Positions 23,263 through 35,200 of a DNA stretch of 64,000 nt are shown here, piece after piece. The translations under genes and the position numbers were made by a program. The DNA lies in contig NC_057926.1 of assembly GCF_018873765.1 (NCBI RefSeq), forward strand, positions 56,433,378 through 56,497,377, read 5' to 3'. The number at the start of each line of letters is the position of its first letter. Within the stretch, counting starts at the first letter, position 1. The notes beneath the pieces are model-generated. The model saw only the letters and a program-made list of their open reading frames with translations, was not told the origin of the DNA and searched no databases. Source of the DNA: Telopea speciosissima (taxonomy: Eukaryota; Streptophyta; Magnoliopsida; Proteales; Proteaceae).

Positions 23263-24084
23263 ATGGTCACTATTGAGATTCTTACTGGGTCAAATTTTAA
23301 GAAGTGGAAAGAGGACATTATGTTTGCCATGGAGATGGCAAATGTGCATACGTCCCTTGTTATAGATAAACCAATGGACCTAACAGCTGATAGTACTAAG
23401 GATGAAAATTTTGTGCATTCTGCATAGGAAAAGAGTAATCGCTTAGCGGTACTATCTATAAAGAGGTCGATACCAGAACACCTTAAGAGTGGTCTACCTG
23501 ATAAATGTACTGTCAGGGAATTGTTGGATGCAATTTCCAAGAGATGCCAAGTTTCATCGAAGGCTGAGATTGGGAGATTTCTGCAAGGGCTATTTAATAT
23601 GGAATATCATTGTTTTGGGGGTGTTAGGGATTATATTTTTTGGATGATTGACTATCAAACCAAAATCAAAGCCTTGAATATTGCTCTTCCTGATGCCTTG
23701 ATTGTTCATCAAGTACTTAATACCCTACCTTCTGATTTTGACATCATCAAAACTAGCTACTTTTCCCAAGATGGTGTCTGGAGTATTAATGACCTTATTT
23801 CTAGGGTTGTATCCAAGGAAGAGAAACTACTTGTTATTTCCAAATCCCATGAGAGTGAAAAGTCTAAAAACCATACTCATAAGTCTGCCAATAAAGAGTG
23901 CGATCGGATTAACAATTTGGGACCTAAGAAAGATTCTTTCAAGAAAGAGAGTGAACATTGTTCCTTTTGCAAGAAGAAGGGTCACATAAAGAAGGAATGC
24001 AACAAATACAAGACTTGGTTATCAAAACCCAGGCCATCAGGTAACGATTCTTTGGCTTTTGTTTGTGAATCCAATCTATCATAA
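23263..24084 (+). pseudogene. copia gag with zinc knuckle
   Basis: The frame opens with ATG at 23263 and encodes a UBN2-type Gag domain (LTGSNFKKWKEDI), then ends in a CCHC zinc knuckle, CSFCKKKGHIKKEC. One in-frame TAG at 23425-23427 interrupts it; the frame otherwise stays open to 24084. Gag packages the element RNA in virus-like particles. Confidence 0.85.
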
Positions 24085-26940
24085 GCCTCATCCAGTAGTT
24101 GGAGGCTAGACGGCGGGGCAACTAACTAAGTTGCTTTTACCATATAGGTATTCATAAACCGGAAGAAGCCAAATCAGGATGAATCAAGGCTTGTCATAGG
24201 GAACGATGGATATGATTGACGTAAAATTCGTGGGAGATATCATTTTATTGTTAGTTTCTAGTTTTAATTTGACTGTAAAGAATAATTTTTATGTACCATC
24301 CTTCAGGCGGAATTTAATTTCGATTTCAGTGTTGGACATTGGTAGTTACCATTTTGAAATAAAGAACAGTATGATAGATTTGTTTCAAATAAAGTTGGTT
24401 CCTGCATTACGTCCAATGGATTGTACAGACTGTGTTTATCTCCCAATGATATCTACGCCTTCCATAATGTTGAAAACGTTGTTTCCAAAAGACTCTTACC
24501 TAAATAACGGTCTTTCACATTGTGGCATAAGATGTTAGGTCATATTTCTAAGGCAAGAGTGGAAAGGCTGATAAAGTCTGACATCCTACCTACTCTCGAA
24601 AGTGATCTAGAAACTTATGTAGATTGATGTAAGGGAAAGATGACCAAGATAAAGAAGAAAACTGTAGTCTATAGTTCTGACCTGTTGGAGGTCATTCACA
24701 CTGACATCGGTGGTCCCTATTCAGCCACATTGTGTAGAAATTTTTTATTTCATCACTTTTAACAGACGACTACTCCCAATATGGCTATCTATTCTTAATT
24801 AAAGAAAAGTCTGAATCTCTTGACAAGTTCAAGATTTTTGGGACTGAAGTTGACAAACAGTTGGGGAAAGTTATTAAAATTATTAAATTCGATCGTGGGG
24901 GTGAGTATTATGGCAGACATGGCGATGCTGGATAGCTTAAGGGCCTATTTGCCAAATACTAAGAGGACTCTAGGATAGTTGGTCAGTTTACTATGCCAGG
25001 AAGTCCTGAGAAAAATGGTGTCGCCGAAAGGCATAACCGCACTGGTGAGGAGTATGATTAGTAAGATAAATTTTACCTAAGTTCTTATGAGAGAAAAGTT
25101 TTGAAAACTACTCCTTGTATCCTTAACCATGTAGTTACTAAACCCAGAAACCATCTTAGAGTTTGGGGGTGCCCTACAGAAGTAAAACTATATTATTCAA
25201 CTTTGAACAAGTTGGATCCTATGACTACTCGTTACTATTTTTAGCTACGCAGATCATTTGAAGGGATATAAATTTTATAATCCCTGCGGAGGCACTAGGA
25301 TTGTGGACTCAAAGACAGTGAAGTTTCTGGAATTTGATGTGGCCGAAAAGAATGATTGTTCTCAGACTGTTCAAGATAGTGACATGGTTGGTACATTAGT
25401 ACCTATTCTTCTACCTATTCAGACGGATGTGGGGCATACTATGCCATTGGTTACACCTGCTGGAGTTCCGGATTCTGATATTGATACGGTCCTTAACATT
25501 CATGTAGCACCTGATGAGATTCCTCTTAATCAGGATGCGGTTGAGAATCCTATCATTGATGTAGTTCCAGCTAAGATTCCTCAGATTCAGGGTGAGGCAG
25601 TGGTAGCACCATTACGGAAATCCACCAAAGAGAGAAATTCAGTTATACAATCTATCTATGAGGTATATATGGGAGAACATGACTACGACATAGGTTGTGT
25701 GGTTGATCCAGATACTTATTCGAGCGTTGTTTCTAGTCCTCAATTAGATTTGTGATTTGATGTAATGAGAGATGAGGTGAAATCGATGAAACATAATGAT
25801 GTTTGGGAGCTTGTTGAATTAAACTTGAGGGTCTTGTGGTGAATGGTTCAAATCATTTTGTGTGGACTCAAGAAGTCTATTTACGGTCTCAAACAAGCTT
25901 CCAGACAGTGGTATTTGAAGTTCGACAGTGTCGTGACTTCATTCGATTTTGTGGAAAATAAAGCGGATCAGTGTATATATCACAAGGTCAGTGGGAGCAA
26001 ATTCTGTATTCTCATATTTTATATGGATGACATCTTGCTTGCTAGCAGTGACCTAAGGATGTTGCATAAATGAAAGCAACTATTATCTAAGGAATTTGAC
26101 ATGAAGGACCTTGGTGAGGTTTCTTTTGTTCTTAGCATTGAGATCCATAGGGATCGTTCTCGCCGTTTACTAAGTTTTTCTCAGAGGGCTTACGTTAATC
26201 GTATTCAGGAGAGGTTCAGTATGCTAGATTGCAAACCTGGGAATGTTCCTATTCTCAAACTGAGCTTGACACAGTGCCCGAAAAATGAAGCTGAGAAGGA
26301 TGACATAATGAGGTGCCTTATGCTAGCACACTAGGTAGTATCATGTATGCTTAGGTCTGTACCAGACCGGATATTACCTTTGTGACGGGTCTTCTTGGCA
26401 GATATCAGTCAGATCCTGGTCTTAGCCACTGGGTTGCTGCCAAGAAAGTATTAAGGTACTTGAAGGGGACAAAAGATTATATGTAATACAAAGACACATT
26501 CCTGAACTCAAGCTAGTGGGTCATACAGATTCCGACCTTGCTAGCTGTGAGAATGATAGGAGATCCACATCTGGTTATGTTTTCCTGATGGCAGGAAGGG
26601 TAGTATTATGGAATAGTACAAAACAGACATTGGTAACTACATTGACTATACAAGTAAAGTTTGTAGCATGCCATGGGGTTGCTACTTAGGTTATTTGACT
26701 TAGGAATCTCATAAAGTAGTTGATCATTTTAGATTTTGTGGATAGATCCATCCAGATATATAATAATAACAGTTTTGCTGTGTTGTTTATAAATAACAAT
26801 AAAGAACTTAGAGGGTCTAAGGACATGAAGGTCAAGTGTTTGACCATAAAGGAGACAGTAAAGAAAGGTGGCATTGCAGTGGAGCATATTGGTACAGATG
26901 ATATGGTTATAGATTCCCTAACCTAAGGTCTTTGCCCTGA
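24085..26940 (+). pseudogene. copia pol remnant (integrase, RT, RNase H)
   Basis: Decayed integrase sequence spans about 24500-25250 (with a GSPEKNGVAERHN-like segment near 25000). A linker frame follows at 25258-25755. Reverse transcriptase then appears from 25850 with SIYGLKQASRQWYLKFD and the catalytic YMDD box (FYMDDILLASS). RNase H is at 26380-26930. The N-terminal part of the reverse transcriptase is missing: the sequence passes from a WELVEL-like motif at about 25805 directly to the region just before SIYGLKQAS, an apparent in-element deletion. Stops and frameshifts break every domain. Confidence 0.8.
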
Positions 26941-27666
26941 TGTTTTGAAAGACATGTCATAAGCATGGGTTTAGGTGCATCATGGGATGCAGTTGGTTAG
27001 TGAGAGTTGTTTTGCTCCATTATAAAATGAAGTCTATTTTCATCTGTAATTTTTACCGTGTGGTAAATCTTGGTTTATATGTATCAGTTGTCATTGCATG
27101 CAAAATTCTTTTGAACACTTGGGTGTTTCATTTATTGACATGATGCATATATATCTAGTTTTAAAGACTTAAGGAATGTGTTAACCTTAAGCAAGGCTGG
27201 GGCATTAAGTTATTAACCTAAAAGTATGTCTTGTAACACATAAAGTATAACTCGAGTTATTTCTGATGAGACATACAAATTCGTTAGAATCACAAAGTTT
27301 ATTTCTCTAGTGAGCCTGTGCCACTTAAAGAAGAAAAATTTTGGACTGATAAATGGATAATACATAAGGAATCACTACGTGAGTATTATCTTGTTGCCAC
27401 ATTACCACATTGCATCCATGTTAGTAGAGTTGAGGGCTCTCGTGATCATGGAAGGTTCTGTGTTGCTTGATCATAGATGCAGATACCGTCATGATTCGGT
27501 GTCTAAAACTCTATGGGATAGGATTGACTTTCTAATATGACCTCTAGACCAATTTATTTTAAAAATTATGCACATAAAATTTTCTTAAAGAGTTGTTAGC
27601 ATGTGATTTGTTTTGGTCAAAACTGTTTTTAAATCCTTTTAAAAATAAGGAATTTAATGTAAGTCC

Positions 27667-27677
27667 AAGTGGGAGAA
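27667..27677 (+). promoter_or_regulatory. Polypurine tract of the copia element
   Basis: AAGTGGGAGAA directly before the 3' LTR matches the typical plus-strand priming tract of plant copia elements. Confidence 0.8.
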
Positions 27678-28198
27678 TGTTAGAATTTTAGTTCTAATAA
27701 AATTCCATATGGACATAATTAAATCCCTAAATCAGGCTAATTAGGGTTTTGGTCTAATAAAGTGGGGTCATTAAGTTATATTAGAAGTCTAATGTGGACT
27801 GACTTAGTGTGGGCCAGATAGATTCCTATTGGGACTGTGATGAGTCAGACCCTATAGGGATTACTATCTAAGGAGAGCTAGGTCCCCCCTCTACCCAACA
27901 CAACTAATTATTCTCAATCACTATTGAGGAGTGCATTCTGGAAAGATAGGGAGATATTCAGTGTTCATCGTCCTTGCGCATACGGTATTCCCATTAGGCC
28001 AGTTACTTTGGGAATAGAGGGGAAGCACCTAGATCTTTGTTCTTTATTTTCCGCTGCAATCATCATCACTATGGATGCGAAACAAGGTCAGTGGTTCTAT
28101 CCCTATTTTCTATTATTTATTTGATTGTGTTCTTGAACGCCCTATGGAGATCCTGGCTTTTGGGATTTTGTCCCTATTCGGTTCGATTCATTCTAACA
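27678..28198 (+). repeat. 3' LTR of the copia element
   Basis: 521 bp, same ends as the 5' LTR, with about 12 single-base differences counted by eye. The segment before it (26941-27660) is untranslated element sequence without recognisable domains. Confidence 0.92.
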
Positions 28199-28260
28199 GT
28201 AAGAGCTATTCTCTCCAACTTACCTAGATGAGGGTGTTTACCAGATTCAACTTTGTTAAA

Positions 28261-28658
28261 TCAAGCGTTAAGCTTTGGCTTTGGCTTTGGCTTTGGATTT
28301 GGGGTTGTGGTTGAATGACCGTAATCGGAGTTCGAGTAGGAGTTGGGTGTGGATTTAAGTTTAGGGTTTGAGACTGATGCGACGCTGAGAAAGATGAATA
28401 AGAAAAGGAAGGAGAAGGTCCTCGACGAAATCGAGCATGACCGATTCAATTCAGAAGCGAAATTACCTTCTTGAACTTGGAGACTGTGAAATCTGTGATT
28501 TCTCTACAATCTAACTGGTTGTGCTTCTGATTCTGAGAGCTTTGATGGGAGAGTAGACGGATTAGATGTTCCATGCTCTGTAGTCCAGCCGAAGCAGCTT
28601 CTTGGATGGCTATCTGCTCATTCATCTTCGAATACACGAGGTAGTCAACCATCGCCAT
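28261..28658 (-). pseudogene. Captured WRKY group IId N-terminal fragment
   Basis: On the minus strand an ATG at 28658 opens a frame with [20 protein letters not shown], then [20 protein letters not shown], the plant zinc-cluster/HARF region that marks group IId WRKY factors (WRKY7/11/15/17 type, calmodulin-binding). The frame then hits TGA at 28446-28448 where the family has an arginine codon, a one-base change from CGA. After the stop the same frame continues with GHARFRRGPSPS, as in the family, and runs to a TGA near 28261. The WRKY DNA-binding domain is absent. It lies just inside the right TIR with its 5' UTR-like leader (28659-28740) next to the TIR. Confidence 0.82.
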
Positions 28659-28784
28659 TAGAGACGACGAAGATAACAGATTAAGACGAAGATGAAACAC
28701 AAGGAGAAGAAGACCTGACGGAGCTTAGGCCACCATAAATGTTTGGGATAGGGCTCTAGGTTTTAGATCGCCCTTTGGTGGAGA

Positions 28785-28974
28785 AGAATTAGAATAAGGG
28801 TAAAATGGGGATTTAAACTAGGTCACTGAACTAACAGGGTAAAACGGTCTTTTTACTTACAAAACTAACAGTTTACTAACACCGTGAACCATCAGGGGTT
28901 TTTTTTTATATAAGTGAAACTAAAGGGGTACTTTGATATTGTTTCAAACTACAGGGGGTGCATGTAATTTGCTC
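28785..28974. repeat. Right TIR of the Aux/IAA-WRKY Pack-MULE
   Basis: Reverse complement of about 20592-20785; the outermost 80 bp are the most conserved. Confidence 0.8.
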
Positions 28975-28983
28975 AAAAAACTA

Positions 28984-31900
28984 TGCTCACAAGGTACCAT
29001 TGAACGCAGAAATTATCCTCTCAGGTACCCTAGTGCACAACACTTGGGAATCCAACCATCCACCCAACACTTGAAAGTTGGTGAGTCACCCTGAGAAGCT
29101 TATCATGGCAGACTATCTAAAGTAACATTCCCTTTCTAATAGAAAATAAATAACATAAAATAGAACTTTTATTGCCTTCACAAGATGCAAGCCAAAGTAT
29201 TGTTAAAATAGCTATTAAGAAGACATACATCGGTGTTTACCAAAAAAAAAAAAAAAACCAGAAGGCATACATTAGTTATAAGCAACAGGACATACAAACT
29301 CATCATGCATTGTTGGCATGAAAAATGGTTATGTCATTGCCACTTTTTTTCTGCTTTCCTTTCTCAATCTAAATGTATGTTGCTAGAATATGAGAAGAAA
29401 TCATGATGTTAAACGTTCCATTGCAGAGAATAAGATATTAAAGAACAAATCTGATAAGTATATATTTATCATAGACCTTCAAGATTATTTTTTTCTTCAA
29501 ATCATTAAATTAACTATTATTTTAATTGGTGAATATTATTGTCAGTTGGCTTGTTATTTTTTCAAATGTCTCAAAGCATCTATTTTGCCACATAGACAAA
29601 TGATATATCCATTCTGACCATTGGATAGAGACGACATGATCTAGATTAGTCATGTGCCAAATTTCAGTCTAATCCAATCACATATTCCCTTTTGTATTGA
29701 CCCACATCCCTTGTATGTCCATGCATGTGTATCAATACTCTAGACATATTGTGCACTCTTCCAACTCTGAGTGAGAGCAGACAGTTTAGATTAAAAATAA
29801 AAGGCATGACTCAAATTCATCTTGTGATTTTCGAAAACATTTCCTTCCGTTGTTACAAGATAACTACCCTAACTAATTATATTTGGTTTGGTACAGACAC
29901 GGGATGTATGTTAAATTTCAATTGTAAGAAATTTAAAATGTTTTGTTGATAAGATCTAAGATAAATTTTTTGCTTTATTACTCTTGAGCTTTGTTAGAAA
30001 TTTTCATTTCGTTAGTTGTACTTCATATGGGCTTCCTTCTGATTGATGCACGTGGATTTTAGAACATTTACAACTATATCAATGGATTGCCAATAAGACT
30101 CGAGAGAATTTATCTATGTTCTTGTATATGGAGATAATAAATCAAAAAAAAAAATAGTGTTTTTTTTAAACCCATGGTACAGGATGAGGTCAATAAATTC
30201 TCCCCCTTTCATATTTATGTGGTTATCTTTAATAAGTAGCTTTATATTTTATGTTATAATTTATTTTTCTATGTTCTACATATACACTTAGTATATACAG
30301 TTTTTTTAAAAAGATGGTCCGAATGACACCCATATAGGTGTATTTAGAACTTGACACCTTTATTTAAATGTCCTTTGTCTTTTTCTTAAAAATTCTTAAA
30401 ATTAAAGGTATAATAGGGTTTTCAAAAATAATTTGAAAGTGACATCATTATGTCAATATCAAAGGTGTCAATGTCGTGCATTTTTGGAGTATGCTAAATT
30501 ATAGTAATTATCTTCATTTGAAACTTTTGTTTGTTATACCTAAAAAGTAAAAAAGTAAGATTACAAACTATTTGACACATTGAGAGGAGTCAATATATAA
30601 GAAAATCCTTTTAAATAAACATTCAATTATAATTTTTTTTCATTCATATGGTTATGAAGTACAATAGAAATTTATCACCTTTTTTTTCATAGTTGTCCAA
30701 AATGAAAACTTTGTCTATTTAAGAACTTTTTATGCTATCGCCTATAAAGGCACAATTTGTGGTGGATGACATATTTGTTTAATTTATTATGTTTCGTGGG
30801 AAAGTGCACGGTAATGGCTATTATATTTCATGAGAAAGTGCAGAGTAGTGGTCAGAGTAACCATATAAGTGCTTAGACATACATGGAATGAATGTTATTA
30901 CGCGAGAGGTTTATTTTTAGTTTTTTTATGGTTAGGCCCCAAGGAGAGTTGATCTCATGACCTCTTACTTGTGAGGTGTTGGTCTTTGCCAATTGAGTAT
31001 GTAACCCCCTTGGGTTCGCGAGAGGGTATTTGATTGACTTAATTAGACTCTAAAATTTGACACATGACTTATCCATGGTATGCACTGGCTATCCAACAAT
31101 CAAAGATGTCATATCATCATTCCATATGGCACAATGAGACGGATCACAATGATTGGACGGTTCAGATGAGTTTTTCCCATAGTAAATATCCTACATATGT
31201 TATTTTATATTTATATTATTTTAGATAAGTATATGGTTAAGCCAGTCGGAATAAAGTCTTTACCTTTAACCTACCCGCATAGCATAAACATAATAAAACC
31301 TTTTACCAAAAAAAAAACATAATAAAACCTTCATCTTTACCCTCCAAATTAATGAAGGTCAAGTAAGATAGGAGGGATCAAAGGAATATTCCAACTGTTC
31401 AGGAGTAGTTCAGGGATTTTGGATCAAGGGGTTCTGGTCAACGTTAGTCAAGGTATTCAAGCGGATTCAGATAGGTGGTGAGGTTATGGGTGACGGGTGA
31501 ATGGGTACGGGTTACTGGTTTAAACGGGGTATGTTAGTGGGTGGGACTAATGGGTAGGTTAGCTTTAGTAAAAGAATGAAAAAGGTAGTAGGGGGAGTCC
31601 AGATCTTGGGGAGAGGAGTTACCCTCCCCGCCTTGTCTACTCTTTAGGCGTCAAGCGTCCAATTGCTTGTAATATATATTAAGGTAAAAGTTTTCATGCA
31701 CGGCTGTGCATTTGACTTATATTAAATGTAGTCAGATTGACATAAAAACCAATTCAAAATGACATAAGAGCCCCTAATCCTCTTATTTGATGGAGTTGAT
31801 GGGAAAATCTCCCGTGTATGAATACCCTCCCCATACATATATTTATCTTATATTTGCTGCAGAAGCAAATAAAGAGAAAGTCAACACAATTTTTTGTGTA

Positions 31901-32117
31901 CTTTATACATTGTCAACTAAAGGAGAGATGCACGAGGTGGAGAGGCATGCGTAACCCTTCCATAAGGAGTCATTAACAAAATCTAAGCTTATTATTTGTT
32001 AATAATACAAAATATACTACAACAGAACCATTGCTAAATCATGCATCTTACAATTAATTAAACCACCATTAAGTACATGTCAGTGTTTCATCACGTTTGA
32101 GGTTTTTATTTTAAACC
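28984..32117. other. Intergenic region between Pack-MULE and HAK copy 2
   Basis: AT-rich and without a supported gene. It contains a tRNA-like repeat (30943-31015). At its right end (about 31870-32117) it carries the HAK-type proximal promoter sequence shared with copies 1 and 3. The open frames at 29390-29617 and 29725-29949 have no recognisable motif. Confidence 0.5.
30943..31015 (-). repeat. tRNA-like dispersed repeat
   Basis: On the minus strand, TACTCAATTGGCAAAGACC resembles a Pol III A box and the following AGGTCATGAGATCAACTC resembles a T-arm/B box. CAAGGGG- and CCTTGGGG-type ends could pair as an acceptor stem. Related copies (GGCCCCAAGG ... ATGACCTCTT on the plus strand) lie at about 52037-52080 and 53608-53690. 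It is likely a tRNA-derived SINE or decayed tRNA gene. Confidence 0.4.
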
Positions 32118-32124
32118 TATAAAA
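32118..32124 (+). promoter_or_regulatory. TATA box of HAK copy 2
   Basis: TATAAAA, 81 bp before the start codon, in the same context as copies 1 and 3. Confidence 0.6.
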
Positions 32125-32204
32125 GGGGGTGAGGGAAGAGAGGCAAAGAAGATCGATCGATCAGGAGAGTACAAAGGAGAAGTAGTAGTGTTAAGGAGTG
32201 ATAT

Positions 32205-35200
32205 ATGGCAGAAGCAATGGAGGGAATTCCAAGAAGCGAGGATGGAGAAGGGAAGAAGAATCAGAAAGTGTTTAGCCGCGTAGATTCCCTTCACTTGGAG
32301 GCTGGAAGAGTTTCCAATCTGTCGAAAACTGACCACAAGGTCTCTCTCATAATCTAACTTTGGTTATTAATAATTTCACTCTCTCTCTCTCTCTCTCTCT
32401 CTCTGTCTGGCTTTGTTGTTAATTTCTGGTTTCTAGTCGGGATTTAATTTCTCATTAATTAATTAAGCTTGTTTGTTGTATCATATGATGGACCACGACG
32501 ATGGAGCAGAAAGCGAGTTGGGGAACGACATTGAGCTTAGCATTCCAATGCATTGGAGTTGTGTATGGAGACGTCGGCACATCTCCATTGTATGTGTATT
32601 CAAGCACCTTCCCAAACGGCATCAATAACACAGAGGACTTACTTGGTGTCTTGTCTCTCATCATTTACACTATCACACTTATAACCTTGCTTAAATATTG
32701 TTTTATTGTTTTATGGGCCAATGACAATGGTGATGGTAATTAATTAACCTTCATTTCCTTTCCTTTCATTTCATTTCATTCATTCCTTCAGTCCATTTGT
32801 TGAGGAACTCAATAATAACAATTAAATTTCATATGTTGTAGGGGGAACTTTTGCGGTTTATTCCAAGATATGTCGGCATGTTAAGGTGAGTTTAATTCCA
32901 AATTATCAGAAAGAGGATGCATCGCTATCCAACTATAGCGTACAAATCCCTTCCACGAATGCGAAAAGAGCTCAGAAAGTTAAAGAAACGATGGAGAACA
33001 GTCCAGCTATTCGTGTCATGCTCTTCATGTGTGCTATTGCTGGTACTTCCATGGTGATGGGAGATGGGGTTCTCACTCCAGCAATTTCAGGTTTGTCATT
33101 CACAAATATTGATGGCAGAATTTTGTGAACTATCCTCCACCACATTCACAAATATATTAAGATTATAACTTTATTTTTTGTTCCGTGTCTTATTCTCAAA
33201 AGTTATTTTAGTCATTGGATAAAAAACAAGGTTTTAAAATAAGTTGAAAGTAACTTATCATTATGTCATTTTCAGAATTTGTCATTTTTTATTACACTTA
33301 TATTAAATAACTTTCAAGAATAAGACAAGGTGTAAAAAGTAAGGTAACAACTTCTTAGTTCACCTACTTGGATATATATGTATGGACTGATGTTCTTTGT
33401 GCTGCAGCGCAACTTGTGCCGAGACATATGGTTGGCTGGGTATTCAGGGGAGTAGGGTGGTCATTTTGCCCACCCCCATGCGTCTGGGCACAGGCTGCGC
33501 CCCTGACACACAAAACATTTGACCAGAGAGAGAGAGAGAGCATTGATCACCTTTTCTATGTTGACTCCCAAAGATAATTTGACTAATTTTTTGTAGATAC
33601 TTGTAAAATTTCAACTTTTGTTTTTGTATTTCAGTGCTCTCTGCAGTGGGTGGAATCCAATTAGCAGTGCCAACACTTAGTCAAGGTATTCATCCTGCTT
33701 ATTATGACTGTTAATTGTCAGATCTTGATGATCCAAGTCAGATCTAAAATGATAAACAGTGTTGAAACTACATGAGTTAATATCTCCCCAAGTTAATCCT
33801 TATGAATTCATAGTATGAGTCAGCTGGTATATTATTGAATGAGATCTATTCTTCAAAACTAATTCAATTCATTATTCCTTTTCTATAATCAATGTATTCT
33901 TCAGCTAGAACTAATTCATTGTTCCTAATCTGTCAATCAATGTTGTTGATTCTCTAGGTGCTGTCGTTGGAATTTCAATAGCGATCTTGATCCTTCTCTT
34001 TGGATTTCAACGATACGGAACCGACATAGTTGGTTATTCATTTGCCCCTCTCATCAGCATATGGTTTCTTTTCATCGGTTGCATCGGTGTCTACAACTTG
34101 ATCAAGTATGATATTGCTGTTTTACGCGCTTTTTATCCAAAATACATCATTGATTATTTCAGAAGAAATGGCACCAATGGATTTATATCTCTTGGAGGTG
34201 TTATTTTGTGCATCACAGGTGATCAGTAAACCTAAAACCTCTCTTTTAATTAATCCCCTCTCATTGTTTCACATGAAATTAATTAAGTGTTTCCAACCAC
34301 CATCTCTGCTGATATGAAACAGGAACGGAAGCAATGTTTGCTGACTTGGGTCACTTCAATATTCCAGCCATTCAAGTATGTAGAGTGCTTAACTCAGGAT
34401 CCTACCTAACTAAACATCCCGTCCCAGATATCTTGCGAAAAATTCAATTTTTCATAACAATGTCATCGATCATCAACTTCAGTGGTTTAATTACATTTTT
34501 GCAGATTAGTTTCGGCGGATTTGTGTATCCTGCATTAATATTGGCTTACAGTGGGCAAGCTGCATACCTCACCAAATACCCAAATAATGTTTTAACTAGT
34601 TTCTATTCCAGTATTCCTGGTAATTAGTAGATATCATTGTTTGACAAGCATGGAATGTTTTTATTTTTATTTTTTTGGTTAAACAGAGGAAGCTGAAAGT
34701 TTTTTTTGTTTTTTTTTTTTCAAATGATCAATGACACAGGTCCATTATACTGGCCACAATTTGTTATAGCTGTTATTGCATCTGTTATTGCAAGCCAAGC
34801 TATGATATCTGGATCATTCTCAATCATAGCTCAATCCCAAAGTCTTGGATGCTTCCCAAGGGTTAAGGTGATTCACACTTCAAAGAAGTATGAAGGGCAG
34901 GTTTACATCCCTGAGGTTAACTATGCACTCATGATCGGCACTATCATTATCACAGCTGCATTCCAGAATACAATAGCCATCGGCAATGCATATGGTAATT
35001 AATTAAAGCACTAATTCATGCCCCATACTATAATCTTTTTTACATCTCTTTATATTTAATTGATTCTTAATTTGCTGATCTTTAGCAAAAAAAATTAAAA
35101 ATTATGGTCTATAACTTTGATGGATGCAGGCATTTGTGTGGTTACTGTGATGGTAATCACAACATGTTTGGTTAGCCTCATAATGCTTGTAATATGGAAG

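Larger units (their letters stand above)
21436..28198 (+). mobile_element. Full-length but decayed Ty1/copia retrotransposon
   Basis: The two LTRs are 521 bp each (21436-21956 and 27678-28198), begin TGTTAG and end CTAACA. A perfect 5-bp target duplication GTAAG is at 21431-21435 and 28199-28203. A Met-tRNA primer-binding site follows the 5' LTR, and a polypurine tract precedes the 3' LTR. The internal order gag, integrase, reverse transcriptase, RNase H is that of copia. By eye the LTRs differ at about 12 positions (roughly 2.3%), so insertion was fairly recent. Multiple stops and an internal deletion in the reverse transcriptase make it non-autonomous. A tandem duplication of about 165 bp (22440-22605 and 22606-22770) lies in the leader. 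Confidence 0.93.
20592..28974. mobile_element. Pack-MULE carrying Aux/IAA and WRKY fragments, with nested copia
   Basis: The terminal inverted repeats begin GAGCAAGTTACATGCACCCC (left) and, on the minus strand, GAGCAAATTACATGCACCCC (right), and match over about 170-190 bp with decreasing identity. Perfect 9-bp target duplications AAAAAACTA flank the element at 20583-20591 and 28975-28983, diagnostic of Mutator-like elements. The span is 8383 bp, but 6768 bp of that is a later copia insertion plus its duplicated target, leaving about 1.6 kb. No transposase is present. Just inside the left TIR is the 5' end of an Aux/IAA gene (plus strand). Just inside the right TIR is the 5' end of a group IId WRKY gene (minus strand). 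Two unrelated captured fragments in head-to-head orientation define a chimeric Pack-MULE. Confidence 0.88.
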
